Position numbers and translations under genes: made by a program. Below the pieces are notes generated by a model, which saw only the letters and a program-made list of their open reading frames with translations, did not search any database and was not told the DNA's origin. DNA of 64,000 nt from Flavobacteriales bacterium (GTDB lineage Bacteria; Bacteroidota; Bacteroidia; Flavobacteriales_F; PHOS-HE28), in contig JADJKO010000010.1 in the NCBI GenBank assembly GCA_016705955.1, forward strand, positions 124,001 through 188,000. The letters run 5' to 3'. Below, piece after piece: positions 27,012-34,728 of the stretch (position 1 is the first letter of the stretch; the number at the start of each line of letters is the position of its first letter).

Positions 27012-29711
27012 CTAAGGTTCGTAGCCCAAGTTGCTCCCCAGCCAACGCTCCATCTCCTGCTGGTCGATGCCCTTGCGCTGCGCGAGATCCTGCACCTGAT
27101 CGCGGCCCACGCGACCCACGCCGAAGTATTTGGAACGCGGGTGCGCGAAGTACCAGCCGCTCACCGCAGCGGTGGGGTACATGGCCAGGCTGTCGGTGAG
27201 GGTGATGCTGGTGTGTGCCGTGGCGTCCAACAGGCGGAAGAGTTCCGGCTTGGTGGTGTGATCCGGACAGGCCGGGTAGCCCGGTGCCGGGCGGACGCCC
27301 TGATATTCCTCCCGGATCAGTTGCTCGTTGGTGAAGGGCGCGGTCTCATAGCCCCAGAGTTCTTCGCGCACGATCTCATGCAGCTTCTCGGCGAAGGCTT
27401 CCGCGAGACGATCGGCGAGTGCCTTCAGGAGGATCGCGCTGTAGTCGTCGTGCGCGGCTTCGAAGCGTTTCACGCGTTCATCCACACCATGCCCTGCGCT
27501 CACCGCGAAGCCACCGAGGAAGTCGGGCGTGCCCTGGGGTGCGATGAAGTCGGCCAGCGCGATGTACGGCACACCGGGAGCCTTCTTGGATTGTTGCCGC
27601 ATGGTCTGGCAGGTACCGAGCACCGCCGTGCGATCGGCATTCGCGTAGAGCGCGATGTCGTCATCGTTCACCGCATTCGCTGGCCAGATGGCGGCGACAC
27701 CATGCGCTTGGATCCATTGCTCCTTCACGATGCGGTCCAGCATTTTCAGGGCATCGTTGTGCAAGCGCGTAGCCTCCGTGCCGACCACCGCATCCGTGAG
27801 GATCGCGGGGTACTTGCCCGCCAGTTCCCACGCCATGAAGAAGGGCCTCCAGTCGATGTACGGAATGAGTTGCTTCAGCGGATAATTGCGATAGCTGAAC
27901 ACGCCGGTGCTCTTGGGCTGTACTGGTGGTTCCTCGGTCCAGTCGATCTTGAATTTCTTAGCGCGTGCTTCGGCGATCGGGAGGTATTCCTTCTCGCGTT
28001 GACTGCCTTCGTACTGCGTGCGCACTTTGGCGTACTCGGCTTTCACCTCGGCTTCGAAGCGCGTGCGTTCGTTGTCGCTGAGCAAGTTGCTCACCACGGG
28101 CACGCTACGCGAAGCATCGATCACGTGTACGACCGGTTTGCTGTAATGCGGCGCGATGCGCACGGCGGTATGCACGCGACTGGTCGTCGCGCCGCCGATC
28201 AGCAGCGGCGTTTCAAAGCCTTCGCGTTCCATCTCCTTCGCCACGTGGACCATCTCATCCAGTGAAGGCGTGATCAAGCCGCTGAGGCCGATGATGTCCG
28301 CCTTCAACTCGCGCGCGGCCTTGAGGATGACCGCGCTCTGCACCATCACACCCAGGTCGATCACTTGCCAACCGTTGCACGCGAGGATCACACCCACGAT
28401 GTTCTTGCCGATGTCGTGTACATCACCCTTTACGGTGGCGAGCAGCACTTTCTTCGCGCCCTCCTGTCGCGTTCCCATGGTTTCCACCTGTGGTGCAGAA
28501 CGCTTCTTCTCTTCGAGGAAAGGTTCGAGATAAGCCACGGCGCGCTTCATCACGCGCGCGCTCTTCACCACTTGCGGCAGGAACATCTTGCCGGAACCGA
28601 AGAGATCCCCGACGACGTTCATACCCGCCATGAGCGGACCTTCGATCACGAGCACCGGCTCGTCGTACTTCACCCGCGCCTCTTCGGTATCGGCTTCGAT
28701 GTATTCCGTGACGCCGTGTACCAGGGCGTGCTTCAAGCGATCCTCCACCGTGCCTTCGCGCCATGCGGCTTGCGCGGCCACCACCTCTGCGGATGGCGCG
28801 CCTTTGAACTGTTCTGCGAAGGTGACCATGCGCTCCGTCGCATCCGACCGACGTGCGAGCAATACATCCTCCACGTGTTCGAGCAGGTCCTTCGGGATGT
28901 CGTCGTAGACACCGATCTGCCCCGCGTTCACGATGCCCATGTCCATGCCCGCTTGGATGGCGTGGTAGAGGAAGGCGGTGTGGATCGCTTCGCGCACGGG
29001 TTCGTTCCCGCGGAAGCTGAAGCTCACGTTGCTGACACCGCCGCTCACCAGCGCACCCGGCAGGTTCTGCTTGATCCACCGCACGGCTTCGATGTAGTCG
29101 ATGGCGTAGCGATCGTGTTCGCTCATGCCCGTGGCCACCGTGAGGATATTCGGGTCGATGATGATGTCGTGCGGCGGGAAACCGGCTTTCGTGATGAGCA
29201 GATCGTACACGCGTTGCGCGATCGCGACCCTGCGCTCGTAGTTGTCCGCCTGGCCCTTCTCATCGAAGCACATCACCACCGTGGCGGCACCCAATCGGCG
29301 GATGATCTTCGCTTGCCGGAGGAACTCCTCCTCCCCTTCCTTCAGGCTGATGCTGTTGGCGATGCCCTTGCCTTGCAAACACTTCAACCCTGCTTCGATC
29401 ACACTGAACTTGGAGGAGTCCACCATCACCGGTACGCGCGCGATGTCCGGCTCGGCCGCGATGAGGTTGAGGAGCTTGGTCATGGCCTGTACGCCATCGA
29501 TCAGGCCCTCGTCCATGTTCACGTCGATCACTTGCGCGCCGTTCTCCACTTGCTGGCGCGCCACGTTCACGGCCTCATCGTAGTTGCCGTTCTTGATCAG
29601 CTTGCGAAAGGCCGCACTGCCGGTGACGTTCGTGCGCTCGCCGATGTTGACGAAGTTGGCGCCCTTGAAAATGCGCAGCGGTTCGAGACCGGAGTAGTTG
29701 GGGATGCTCAT
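27012..29711 (-). CDS. metH: cobalamin-dependent methionine synthase, C-terminal part (pterin-, B12- and activation domains)
   Basis: Second half of methionine synthase, 899 residues. It transfers methyl from methyltetrahydrofolate through cob(I)alamin to homocysteine. Order of domains: pterin-binding barrel (NFVNIGERTNVTGSAAF, AQVIDVNMDEGLIDGV); cobalamin cap; B12 Rossmann domain with the cobalt-ligating DVHDIGKNIVGVIL (near 428) and GLSGLITPSLDEMV; SAM-binding reactivation domain (from about 560, ending with the RPAPGYPACPDHT motif). The homocysteine domain is absent here and is encoded by the next gene upstream. The split is known in Flavobacteriia and is not decay. The halves are separated by a 153-nt gap holding an inverted repeat; both should be under the SAM riboswitch. 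Confidence 0.96.
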   Translation of the reverse strand: MSIPNYSGLEPLRIFKGANFVNIGERTNVTGSAAFRKLIKNGNYDEAVNVARQQVENGAQVIDVNMDEGLIDGVQAMTKLLNLIAAEPDIARVPVMVDSSKFSVIEAGLKCLQGKGIANSISLKEGEEEFLRQAKIIRRLGAATVVMCFDEKGQADNYERRVAIAQRVYDLLITKAGFPPHDIIIDPNILTVATGMSEHDRYAIDYIEAVRWIKQNLPGALVSGGVSNVSFSFRGNEPVREAIHTAFLYHAIQAGMDMGIVNAGQIGVYDDIPKDLLEHVEDVLLARRSDATERMVTFAEQFKGAPSAEVVAAQAAWREGTVEDRLKHALVHGVTEYIEADTEEARVKYDEPVLVIEGPLMAGMNVVGDLFGSGKMFLPQVVKSARVMKRAVAYLEPFLEEKKRSAPQVETMGTRQEGAKKVLLATVKGDVHDIGKNIVGVILACNGWQVIDLGVMVQSAVILKAARELKADIIGLSGLITPSLDEMVHVAKEMEREGFETPLLIGGATTSRVHTAVRIAPHYSKPVVHVIDASRSVPVVSNLLSDNERTRFEAEVKAEYAKVRTQYEGSQREKEYLPIAEARAKKFKIDWTEEPPVQPKSTGVFSYRNYPLKQLIPYIDWRPFFMAWELAGKYPAILTDAVVGTEATRLHNDALKMLDRIVKEQWIQAHGVAAIWPANAVNDDDIALYANADRTAVLGTCQTMRQQSKKAPGVPYIALADFIAPQGTPDFLGGFAVSAGHGVDERVKRFEAAHDDYSAILLKALADRLAEAFAEKLHEIVREELWGYETAPFTNEQLIREEYQGVRPAPGYPACPDHTTKPELFRLLDATAHTSITLTDSLAMYPTAAVSGWYFAHPRSKYFGVGRVGRDQVQDLAQRKGIDQQEMERWLGSNLGYEP

Positions 29712-29749
29712 CTCAAGAGAAGCTCACAGAGGGGAATGGGAATACAGGT

Positions 29750-29844
29750 TCACGCAGAGGCGCAGGGAACGCAGAGCATGAAGAGTTTGACGCAAGAAGG
29801 ATCTGACCACCGCGCGCCTCTGCGTTCTCTGCGCCTCTGCGTGA
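29750..29844. repeat. inverted repeat between the two metH genes
   Basis: Left arm 29750-29776 (TCACGCAGAGGCGCAGG...) and right arm 29818-29844 (CTCTGCGTTCTCTGCGCC...) are inverted copies of 27 bp with one mismatch, separated by 41 nt. The long RNA stem could attenuate or protect the metH message. Its GCGCCTCTGCGT core also occurs at 18496-18507. Confidence 0.8.
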
Positions 29845-29864
29845 TGGCTCTCTCTTCGATCTGC

Positions 29865-30866
29865 TCATACGCTCACAGGTAGCGGACGTGGTTGATGCTT
29901 GCTCGCTTCCTCAGCCAGCGCAGCGATGTGTTCGGGTGTGGTGCCGCAACATCCACCGACCACATTCACCCATCCGCTCTTCATGAACTCGCCCACGAGT
30001 TTCGCGGTGACCTCCGGCGTTTCGCGGTACTCGCCCATCTGGTCCGGAAGTCCGGCGTTCGGGTACACACTGGTACGGCAACTCGCTTGCTCGGCGATCA
30101 CTTCCAGATAGGGTCGCATCTGCGCGGCACCCAATGCACAGTTCAACCCCAGGCTGAAGAGCGGCACATGCGCCATACTGATCATGAAGGCTTCGATCGT
30201 TTGTCCGCTGAGGGTGCGACCGCTCGCATCGGTGATGGTCACACTGCACATGAGCGGTAAGCGCTTGCCGCGCGCTTCGAACACTTCCTCGATGGCGTAG
30301 AAGGCGGCCTTCGCATTCAACGTATCGAAGATGGTCTCCACCAGGAGCAGGTCCACACCGCCGTCCATCAGCGCTTCCACTTGCTCGCGGTAAGCGCTGG
30401 CCAATTCATCAAACGTGACGGCGCGGTAACCGGGGTCGTTCACATCCGGACTCAGCGATGCGGTCTTGTTCATCGGCCCGATCGCACCGGCCACGAAGCG
30501 CGGCTTGGACGGGTGCAGCGCGGTGTACTTGTCGCAGGCCTCGCGCGCCAATTGCGCGGAGCGGATGTTCATCTCTCGCACGAGGTGTTCGCACTTGTGC
30601 TCACCCTGTGCGATACGCGTCGCGCTGAAGGTGTTGGTCTCCACGATGTCGGCACCGGCCTCCAGGTATTGCTCGTGGATGGTGCGGATGGCATCCGGCC
30701 GCGTGAGCGAGAGCAGTTCGTTGTTGCCCTGCAAAAGGATCGGGTGATCCTTCATGCTTTCGGGACGGAAGTCCTCCTCGGAAAGTCCGAGGCGTTGGAT
30801 CATGGTGCCCATAGCCCCATCCAGGATGAGGATCCGTCCTTCAGCGAGTTGTTCGATCGTGTTCAT
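29865..30866 (-). CDS. metH: methionine synthase, homocysteine-binding N-terminal domain
   Basis: Separate 333-residue homocysteine S-methyltransferase domain that supplies the zinc-homocysteine site to the split MetH. It begins MNTIEQLAEGRILILDGAMG; the DGAMGTMIQ strand is typical. The zinc cysteines are in SLGLNCALGA and in VVGGCCGTTPEHI near the C-terminus. It contains TFSATRIAQGEH and LLLVETIFDTLNAKA as in MetH. The gene is preceded by a SAM-I riboswitch and an intrinsic terminator, so low SAM should allow expression of it and of the downstream half. Length equals the N-terminal domain of fused MetH (about 330). Confidence 0.96.
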   Translation of the reverse strand: MNTIEQLAEGRILILDGAMGTMIQRLGLSEEDFRPESMKDHPILLQGNNELLSLTRPDAIRTIHEQYLEAGADIVETNTFSATRIAQGEHKCEHLVREMNIRSAQLAREACDKYTALHPSKPRFVAGAIGPMNKTASLSPDVNDPGYRAVTFDELASAYREQVEALMDGGVDLLLVETIFDTLNAKAAFYAIEEVFEARGKRLPLMCSVTITDASGRTLSGQTIEAFMISMAHVPLFSLGLNCALGAAQMRPYLEVIAEQASCRTSVYPNAGLPDQMGEYRETPEVTAKLVGEFMKSGWVNVVGGCCGTTPEHIAALAEEASKHQPRPLPVSV

Positions 30867-30876
30867 TTCTGGTCAC

Positions 30877-30908
30877 AAAAAAGCCCCACCCGGTGTACCG
30901 GATGAGGC
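30877..30908 (-). terminator. riboswitch-controlled intrinsic terminator before metH
   Basis: On the minus strand GCCTCATCCGG pairs with CCGGGTGGGGC across a four-base loop (11 pairs, some G-T), followed directly by TTTTTT. It lies 11 nt before the metH start codon and 38 nt after the riboswitch aptamer, which is the expected arrangement for SAM-induced termination. Confidence 0.9.
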
Positions 30909-30946
30909 CTGCGGGACGCGAGTTGCGCACAATGACCTGATCACGG

Positions 30947-31084
30947 CTCATCTTTTTCCTCCATGTCAGTCCGAGCGGAGCCGAGCACGACATGGAGGAA
31001 CTGGATTTGGCACCTGTCCGGGGTGGGAACTCCGGGGGGTTGCCAAGGCTTCAACGGGCCAGTCCCTCAGCCTTTCTTGATAAG
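30947..31084 (-). ncRNA. SAM-I (S-box) riboswitch upstream of metH
   Basis: On the minus strand the S-box core is complete: CTTATCAAGAAAGGCTGAGG, then GACTGGCCCGTTGAAGCC, TTGGCAACC, and GGTGCCAAATCCAG. P1 forms between CTTATC (31079-31084) and GATGAG (30947-30952). A long P4 is made by TTCCTCCATGTC and GACATGGAGGAA (12 bp). The terminator follows at 30877-30908. High SAM should therefore stop transcription before the split metH genes. Confidence 0.96.
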
Positions 31085-31104
31085 CAAATGGAAAGAACGC
31101 GCGG

Positions 31105-31112
31105 CGAAAGTA
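31105..31112 (-). promoter_or_regulatory. -7 promoter box (TACTTTCG) of the metH riboswitch transcript
   Basis: TACTTTCG, 20 nt before the first base of riboswitch P1, with TTG of a possible -33 element further upstream (in CATTGCGG). The position predicts a transcript beginning just ahead of the aptamer. Confidence 0.6.
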
Positions 31113-31142
31113 AGAGAACCCGGTGGGCGATCCGCAATGGAC

Positions 31143-31400
31143 TCACCCTTGCGCACTCGCGAACTCCTTCACGAAGCTCACGATCTTCTTGCGCAACAGC
31201 AGGAAGAGCAGTACGTAGGGCACGGCCATCAGGTACAGGATGCCGTTGTTCAGGCCCCGGCCGATGGGCTGCTCACCACCGAAGATCCCGCCATCGCGGC
31301 TTTGTGCCACCGCCTTGCACATGGCACAGCCCTGCGCCCACACATCAGCGGGAAGCAACGCTAGCAGTACGACAAGGAAAAGGAGGGTGAGCCTGCCCAT
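31143..31400 (-). CDS. small exported membrane protein of the cytochrome oxidase operon
   Basis: An 85-residue protein with a signal-like N-terminus (MGRLTLLFLVVLLALLPADV), a CAMCKAVAQS motif just after it, and one C-terminal helix (GILYLMAVPYVLLFLLL) followed by a basic tail. The CxxC beside the membrane could bind metal or take part in a thiol reaction; this is inference. It is the last gene of the cyoE-to-DUF420 series on this strand, and similar small CxxCK proteins sit in that place in other Bacteroidota. The individual function is unknown. Confidence 0.7.
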   Translation of the reverse strand: MGRLTLLFLVVLLALLPADVWAQGCAMCKAVAQSRDGGIFGGEQPIGRGLNNGILYLMAVPYVLLFLLLRKKIVSFVKEFASAQG

Positions 31401-31442
31401 GACGGATCAAATGTAACCGCCGGGGATGGAATTGGTTCCGAC

Positions 31443-31994
31443 CTAGTAGTAGGGCGATATGAGCAAATAGACCACCACCCCGCTCAGGCTCACGAAGAGC
31501 CAGATCGGCCAGACCCGTCGGGCCATCCTCCGGTGCTCCGGATAGCGCGCGGACAATGCCCGGTAGGCTGTGAAGAGAATGAAGGGAAGCGATCCCGCAG
31601 CGAGCAGGATGTGCGTGGCCAGGATGATGTAGTAGATCACCTTGATCGCACCGGTACCTCCGAAGCGGGTGTCCCCAGCGAACAGGTGGTGCAGGATGTA
31701 CGAGATCAAGAAGAGCACCGAAAGAATGATCGCGGTCATCATAATGCCCCGATGCGCTTGCCATCTTCGGGAACGTGCTGCGATCAACCCAGCGACAAGC
31801 AACACACTTACCACGGAATTCAGGATCGCGTTGATCCGAGCGAAGACATGCACATCGAATCCGTCCGGCGCGGGCACTTGTACTCGGTTCAAGATCACCA
31901 CCAGAAGGAAGACGATCACCGAGAAGATCCAGATCACACGGTTCGCCTTCTTGTCGGCGACGTCCAGCGCTCGCTTCGGATAGGCCTCCTTCAT
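31443..31994 (-). CDS. DUF420 family membrane protein (oxidase assembly)
   Basis: A 183-residue polytopic protein of the DUF420/CtaM type, associated with cytochrome c oxidase assembly. Five hydrophobic helices are visible (VIWIFSVIVFLLVVILN, NSVVSVLLVAGLIAA, GIMMTAIILSVLFLISYILH, VIYYIILATHILLAAGSLPF, VWPIWLFVSLSGVVVYLLI). Histidines occur in the pattern AHRGIMM, ILHHLFAG and THILLAAG; these are typical of the family and may bind heme or copper. The ATG at 31994 is chosen, 4 nt after the SCO stop, giving the usual length. Confidence 0.88.
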   Translation of the reverse strand: MKEAYPKRALDVADKKANRVIWIFSVIVFLLVVILNRVQVPAPDGFDVHVFARINAILNSVVSVLLVAGLIAARSRRWQAHRGIMMTAIILSVLFLISYILHHLFAGDTRFGGTGAIKVIYYIILATHILLAAGSLPFILFTAYRALSARYPEHRRMARRVWPIWLFVSLSGVVVYLLISPYY

Positions 31995-31998
31995 CCGG

Positions 31999-32736
31999 TC
32001 AGCGCTTGCGGCGTTCGCGCTCCGCATCGGCGGCCTTGACCTTCTCCTCCTTCAAGAGCATCTTCAGATCCGCCGCAAGTGCATTCATGCCGGCCATAGT
32101 GGTGCCGTCGTAATACCCACGGATGTGCCGGTCCTTGTCCACCAGGACGAATTGATCCGAATGGAGGAAACCACCCGGTGCCATCACATCCTCCTTGGCC
32201 GCGAGGTAGTAGCCCTCGGATCCTTGCAGGTAGATGTCCGCCTTGTTGCCGGTGAGGAATTTCCAACGCGTGGTATCCGCTTGGAGTTTGTGCGCATACG
32301 CGTCCAGTACTTCCGGCGTGTCGTATTCGGGATCCACGGTGTGGCTCAGGAAGACCACATCATCGAACGCATCATCATCGAGCTTCAATTGAAGCTGTTG
32401 CATCTGCACACCCATCTTCGGGCAGATGGAGGTGCAGCGGGTGAAGAAGAAATCGACCACGAGGATCTTGCCTTCCACCATCTTGTCCGTGAAGGGCTTA
32501 CCGTGCCGATCGATGAAACTGAACGGTGGAACGGTGGTGTAGATCGTATCGATCACCGACTTCCCATCGCGTTGCACCACCACGGTCTCCTTCGGCCCGA
32601 AATAGGGCAGGTAATTGAAGTGGTGCTTGGCAATACCCAACAAGGGCGAGAAGAACACGAAGAGGCCGACGATGAACACGCCGATACCACCAAGAATGAG
32701 GATCTTCTTCAACCGGCCCGCGGGCTCGATGGTCAT
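31999..32736 (-). CDS. SCO1/SenC family copper chaperone
   Basis: A 245-residue membrane-anchored thioredoxin-fold protein that delivers copper to the CuA centre of cytochrome c oxidase. It has an N-terminal anchor (ILILGGIGVFIVGLFVFFSP), then the copper site FTRCTSICPKM (CxxxC) and the distal His in GGFLHSDQFVLVD. VVFLSHTVDPEYDTPEVL is also typical. The ATG at 32736 (MTIEPAG) begins 1 nt after the subunit IV stop region, consistent with one operon. The C-terminus is a charged Lys/Arg/Glu-rich tail. Confidence 0.93.
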   Translation of the reverse strand: MTIEPAGRLKKILILGGIGVFIVGLFVFFSPLLGIAKHHFNYLPYFGPKETVVVQRDGKSVIDTIYTTVPPFSFIDRHGKPFTDKMVEGKILVVDFFFTRCTSICPKMGVQMQQLQLKLDDDAFDDVVFLSHTVDPEYDTPEVLDAYAHKLQADTTRWKFLTGNKADIYLQGSEGYYLAAKEDVMAPGGFLHSDQFVLVDKDRHIRGYYDGTTMAGMNALAADLKMLLKEEKVKAADAERERRKR

Positions 32737-32737
32737 C

Positions 32738-33112
32738 TCAGAGGTAGGTCTCCCAGAGCCAGTGTATGTACTGCGATTCCCAGATGGCAATGAAGACCAG
32801 GTACAGGATGAACAGCGCGTACGGCACCAGGATAATGGCGCGGATGTTCCGGCGCTCGTCGCCCAGGTGCATGAAGCTCATCACGATGTAGGTGGCCTTC
32901 ACGAGTGTGAGCATCACGTAGGTCCACTTGATGGTATTCCACGCGCTGTGGTCGAACCAGTCCTTCCAGTAGGCACCAAGGGTCACTTCCACGGTGGTCA
33001 CCACACTCAGGAGCAAGGTCACCAACCAGATCTTCCGGCGGATCTTCCGGCCTTCCTCCTCGCTGTGGTGAGCGTCCAGGCTGTATTCAATGACATCGTC
33101 GCGTACCAACAT
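32738..33112 (-). CDS. cytochrome c oxidase subunit IV (prokaryotic type)
   Basis: A 124-residue protein with three helices (IWLVTLLLSVVTTVEVTLGAY, WTYVMLTLVKATYIVMSFMH, AIILVPYALFILYLVFIAIW). The TVEVTLGAYW and KATYIVMSFMHLGDER motifs mark the COX4_pro family, a small accessory subunit of aa3/caa3 oxidases. The ATG at 33112 is used; a longer frame would overlap the subunit III gene. It is 2 nt downstream of the subunit III stop and directly upstream of the SCO gene. Confidence 0.9.
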   Translation of the reverse strand: MLVRDDVIEYSLDAHHSEEEGRKIRRKIWLVTLLLSVVTTVEVTLGAYWKDWFDHSAWNTIKWTYVMLTLVKATYIVMSFMHLGDERRNIRAIILVPYALFILYLVFIAIWESQYIHWLWETYL

Positions 33113-33114
33113 GA

Positions 33115-33981
33115 TCAGAGGAGATAGAAGAAGGTGAACACGAACACCCACACCAGATCCACGAAGTGCCAGTACAAACCGGCCTTCTCCACCATTTCAT
33201 AGTGGCCCCGGCGGTGGAAGACACCCCGCACCACCATGATCAGTACGATGAGGTTGATGATGACCCCGCTGAACACGTGGAAACCGTGGAAGCCGGTGAT
33301 GAAGAAGAAGAAGTTGGCGTACTGCGGTGGGCCATACTCGTTCCGGCGCATGTTCGCACCGTCCACATAGGACACACGGTCATTCCAGATCGCCAAGGAA
33401 GCGTTACGGTCCAAGTGTTCTGCGCCCTCCACGCCTTTGAGGTAATGGCCTTCCACCGCCTTCACCAAGTGGAAGCTGTCGTGCGCCGTGGGGTCGTGGG
33501 TATCGTGTTCATCGTTATGGACCCAGTACTTATCCCCTTGGGTGGTGGTGATGTAGCCTCCACCGCCGTGGATGAAGTGGCTCCACTCCCATGCTTGCGA
33601 TCCCACGAAGAAGGCACCGCCAAGCACGGTGGCGAAAAGCCATTTGATCACACCTCCCTTGTCCATGCGGTGCCCGGCCTCCACGGCCAGCACCATGGTC
33701 ACGGAGCTGAAGATGAGGATGGCCGTCATGAGGGCCACGTAGATTAACGGGAAACTGCCATTGGTGAAGGGCAGTGCCCGGAAGACCTCCTCCCCGATGG
33801 GCCACGCTTCGGTGGTGCTGTGGCGCACGAATCCGTAGGCCGTCAGCAAGCCGCTGAAGGTCAACGCGTCCGACACCAGGAAGAACCACATCATCATCTT
33901 CCCGTAGCTGATGCTGAACGGGGACCTTCCGCCGCCCCATAGGACGTCGTTGCTCAAGGTTTTGGTAGTGTCTCCTGCCAT
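33115..33981 (-). CDS. cytochrome c oxidase subunit III (first of two, long form)
   Basis: A 288-residue heme-copper oxidase subunit III. It shows the helices KMMMWFFLVSDALTFSGLL, LIYVALMTAILIFSSVTMVL and the end segment HFVDLVWVFVFTFFYLL with the typical WHFVDxVWxF signature. FFFITGFHGFHVFSGVIINL is also characteristic. An insertion of about 60 residues, rich in His and Asp (HNDEHDTHDPTAHDSFH), lies between helices and is common in Bacteroidota. It stabilises the catalytic subunit I in the inner membrane. It follows the short subunit III gene by 22 nt. Confidence 0.93.
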   Translation of the reverse strand: MAGDTTKTLSNDVLWGGGRSPFSISYGKMMMWFFLVSDALTFSGLLTAYGFVRHSTTEAWPIGEEVFRALPFTNGSFPLIYVALMTAILIFSSVTMVLAVEAGHRMDKGGVIKWLFATVLGGAFFVGSQAWEWSHFIHGGGGYITTTQGDKYWVHNDEHDTHDPTAHDSFHLVKAVEGHYLKGVEGAEHLDRNASLAIWNDRVSYVDGANMRRNEYGPPQYANFFFFITGFHGFHVFSGVIINLIVLIMVVRGVFHRRGHYEMVEKAGLYWHFVDLVWVFVFTFFYLL

Positions 33982-34003
33982 GGTCTTTTATACGGCGGCA
34001 ATG

Positions 34004-34726
34004 TTAGTGAACAAAGCGCAGGAACAAAAAGAGGTATATCCACAGGCCGCCGAGGAAATGCCAATAGACCGTCCCTGCCCACAGACCCACATGGTCCGTA
34101 GCGGTGTACCGCTGCCGGATGGCCATGCCCAACATGATCACCAGGCTCAACAGCCCGAAGGCCATGTGCGCCGCATGGGCGATGGTCAAGGTGTACACGT
34201 AAGGTCCGGTGCGGTCCCACTGCTCTGCGATCTCCGCGTCCAGCGGGTGCTCCCGGCCGGTGTCATCGGCCGTGTACCAGTGGCCATCCACGGGGATCAG
34301 TGGCTGCCCGTCCTTGGTAATGGTGAAGTCCGTGCCGTAGGTCCCGCCGATCCCCAGCAACTTGTTCGGACTCCATGTGATACCCAAGCGGACCAGGTCC
34401 TTCCACCCTTGCATCTGGGATGCGAAGAAGCCGATGCCGAGCGCCAGGCTCGCCACCAGCAGCGGGGCCACCAGCTTCGCTTTCCCGCGGCGGACCATGA
34501 TCAGGGAAAGATGCAGCATGACACTTCCCAGGACCACATACAGGGTGCTCCAATAGAACGGCTGCGGCATGGTGATCCGCGTCCAATACCCTGCGCTCTT
34601 GCTCACGATGTACGCACTGGTGAGTCCGGCGAAGAACATCACGATCGCGAAGATCACCAGCCAGGTCATCAACCGCCGTGTGCCGATGGCGCGTTGCCGT
34701 TCTTCTTCCGGGGTGAATGCGTCCAT
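34004..34726 (-). CDS. cytochrome c oxidase subunit III (second, short form)
   Basis: A 240-residue heme-copper oxidase subunit III-like protein starting MDAFTPEEERQRAIGT. Helices include MTWLVIFAIVMFFAGLTSAY (with the family YIVSK), STLYVVLGSVMLHLSLIMV and the closing YWHFLGGLWIYLFLFLRF. The AHAAHMAFGLLSLVIMLG segment carries the usual histidines. A different paralogue lies directly downstream, so the operon has two subunit III genes as in other Bacteroidota. The ATG is 2 nt after the cyoE stop. Whether both assemble into one enzyme is not known. Confidence 0.9.
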   Translation of the reverse strand: MDAFTPEEERQRAIGTRRLMTWLVIFAIVMFFAGLTSAYIVSKSAGYWTRITMPQPFYWSTLYVVLGSVMLHLSLIMVRRGKAKLVAPLLVASLALGIGFFASQMQGWKDLVRLGITWSPNKLLGIGGTYGTDFTITKDGQPLIPVDGHWYTADDTGREHPLDAEIAEQWDRTGPYVYTLTIAHAAHMAFGLLSLVIMLGMAIRQRYTATDHVGLWAGTVYWHFLGGLWIYLFLFLRFVH

Positions 34727-34728
34727 GG

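Noticed and set aside
27012..30866. metH broken by mutation
   Set aside because: The split lies exactly between domains, each part has its own start and stop, and separate MetH halves are known in Flavobacteriia.
30947..30995. The 12-bp TTCCTCCATGTC hairpin as an independent terminator
   Set aside because: It is followed by A-rich rather than T-rich sequence on the transcribed strand and fits as P4 of the SAM-I riboswitch.
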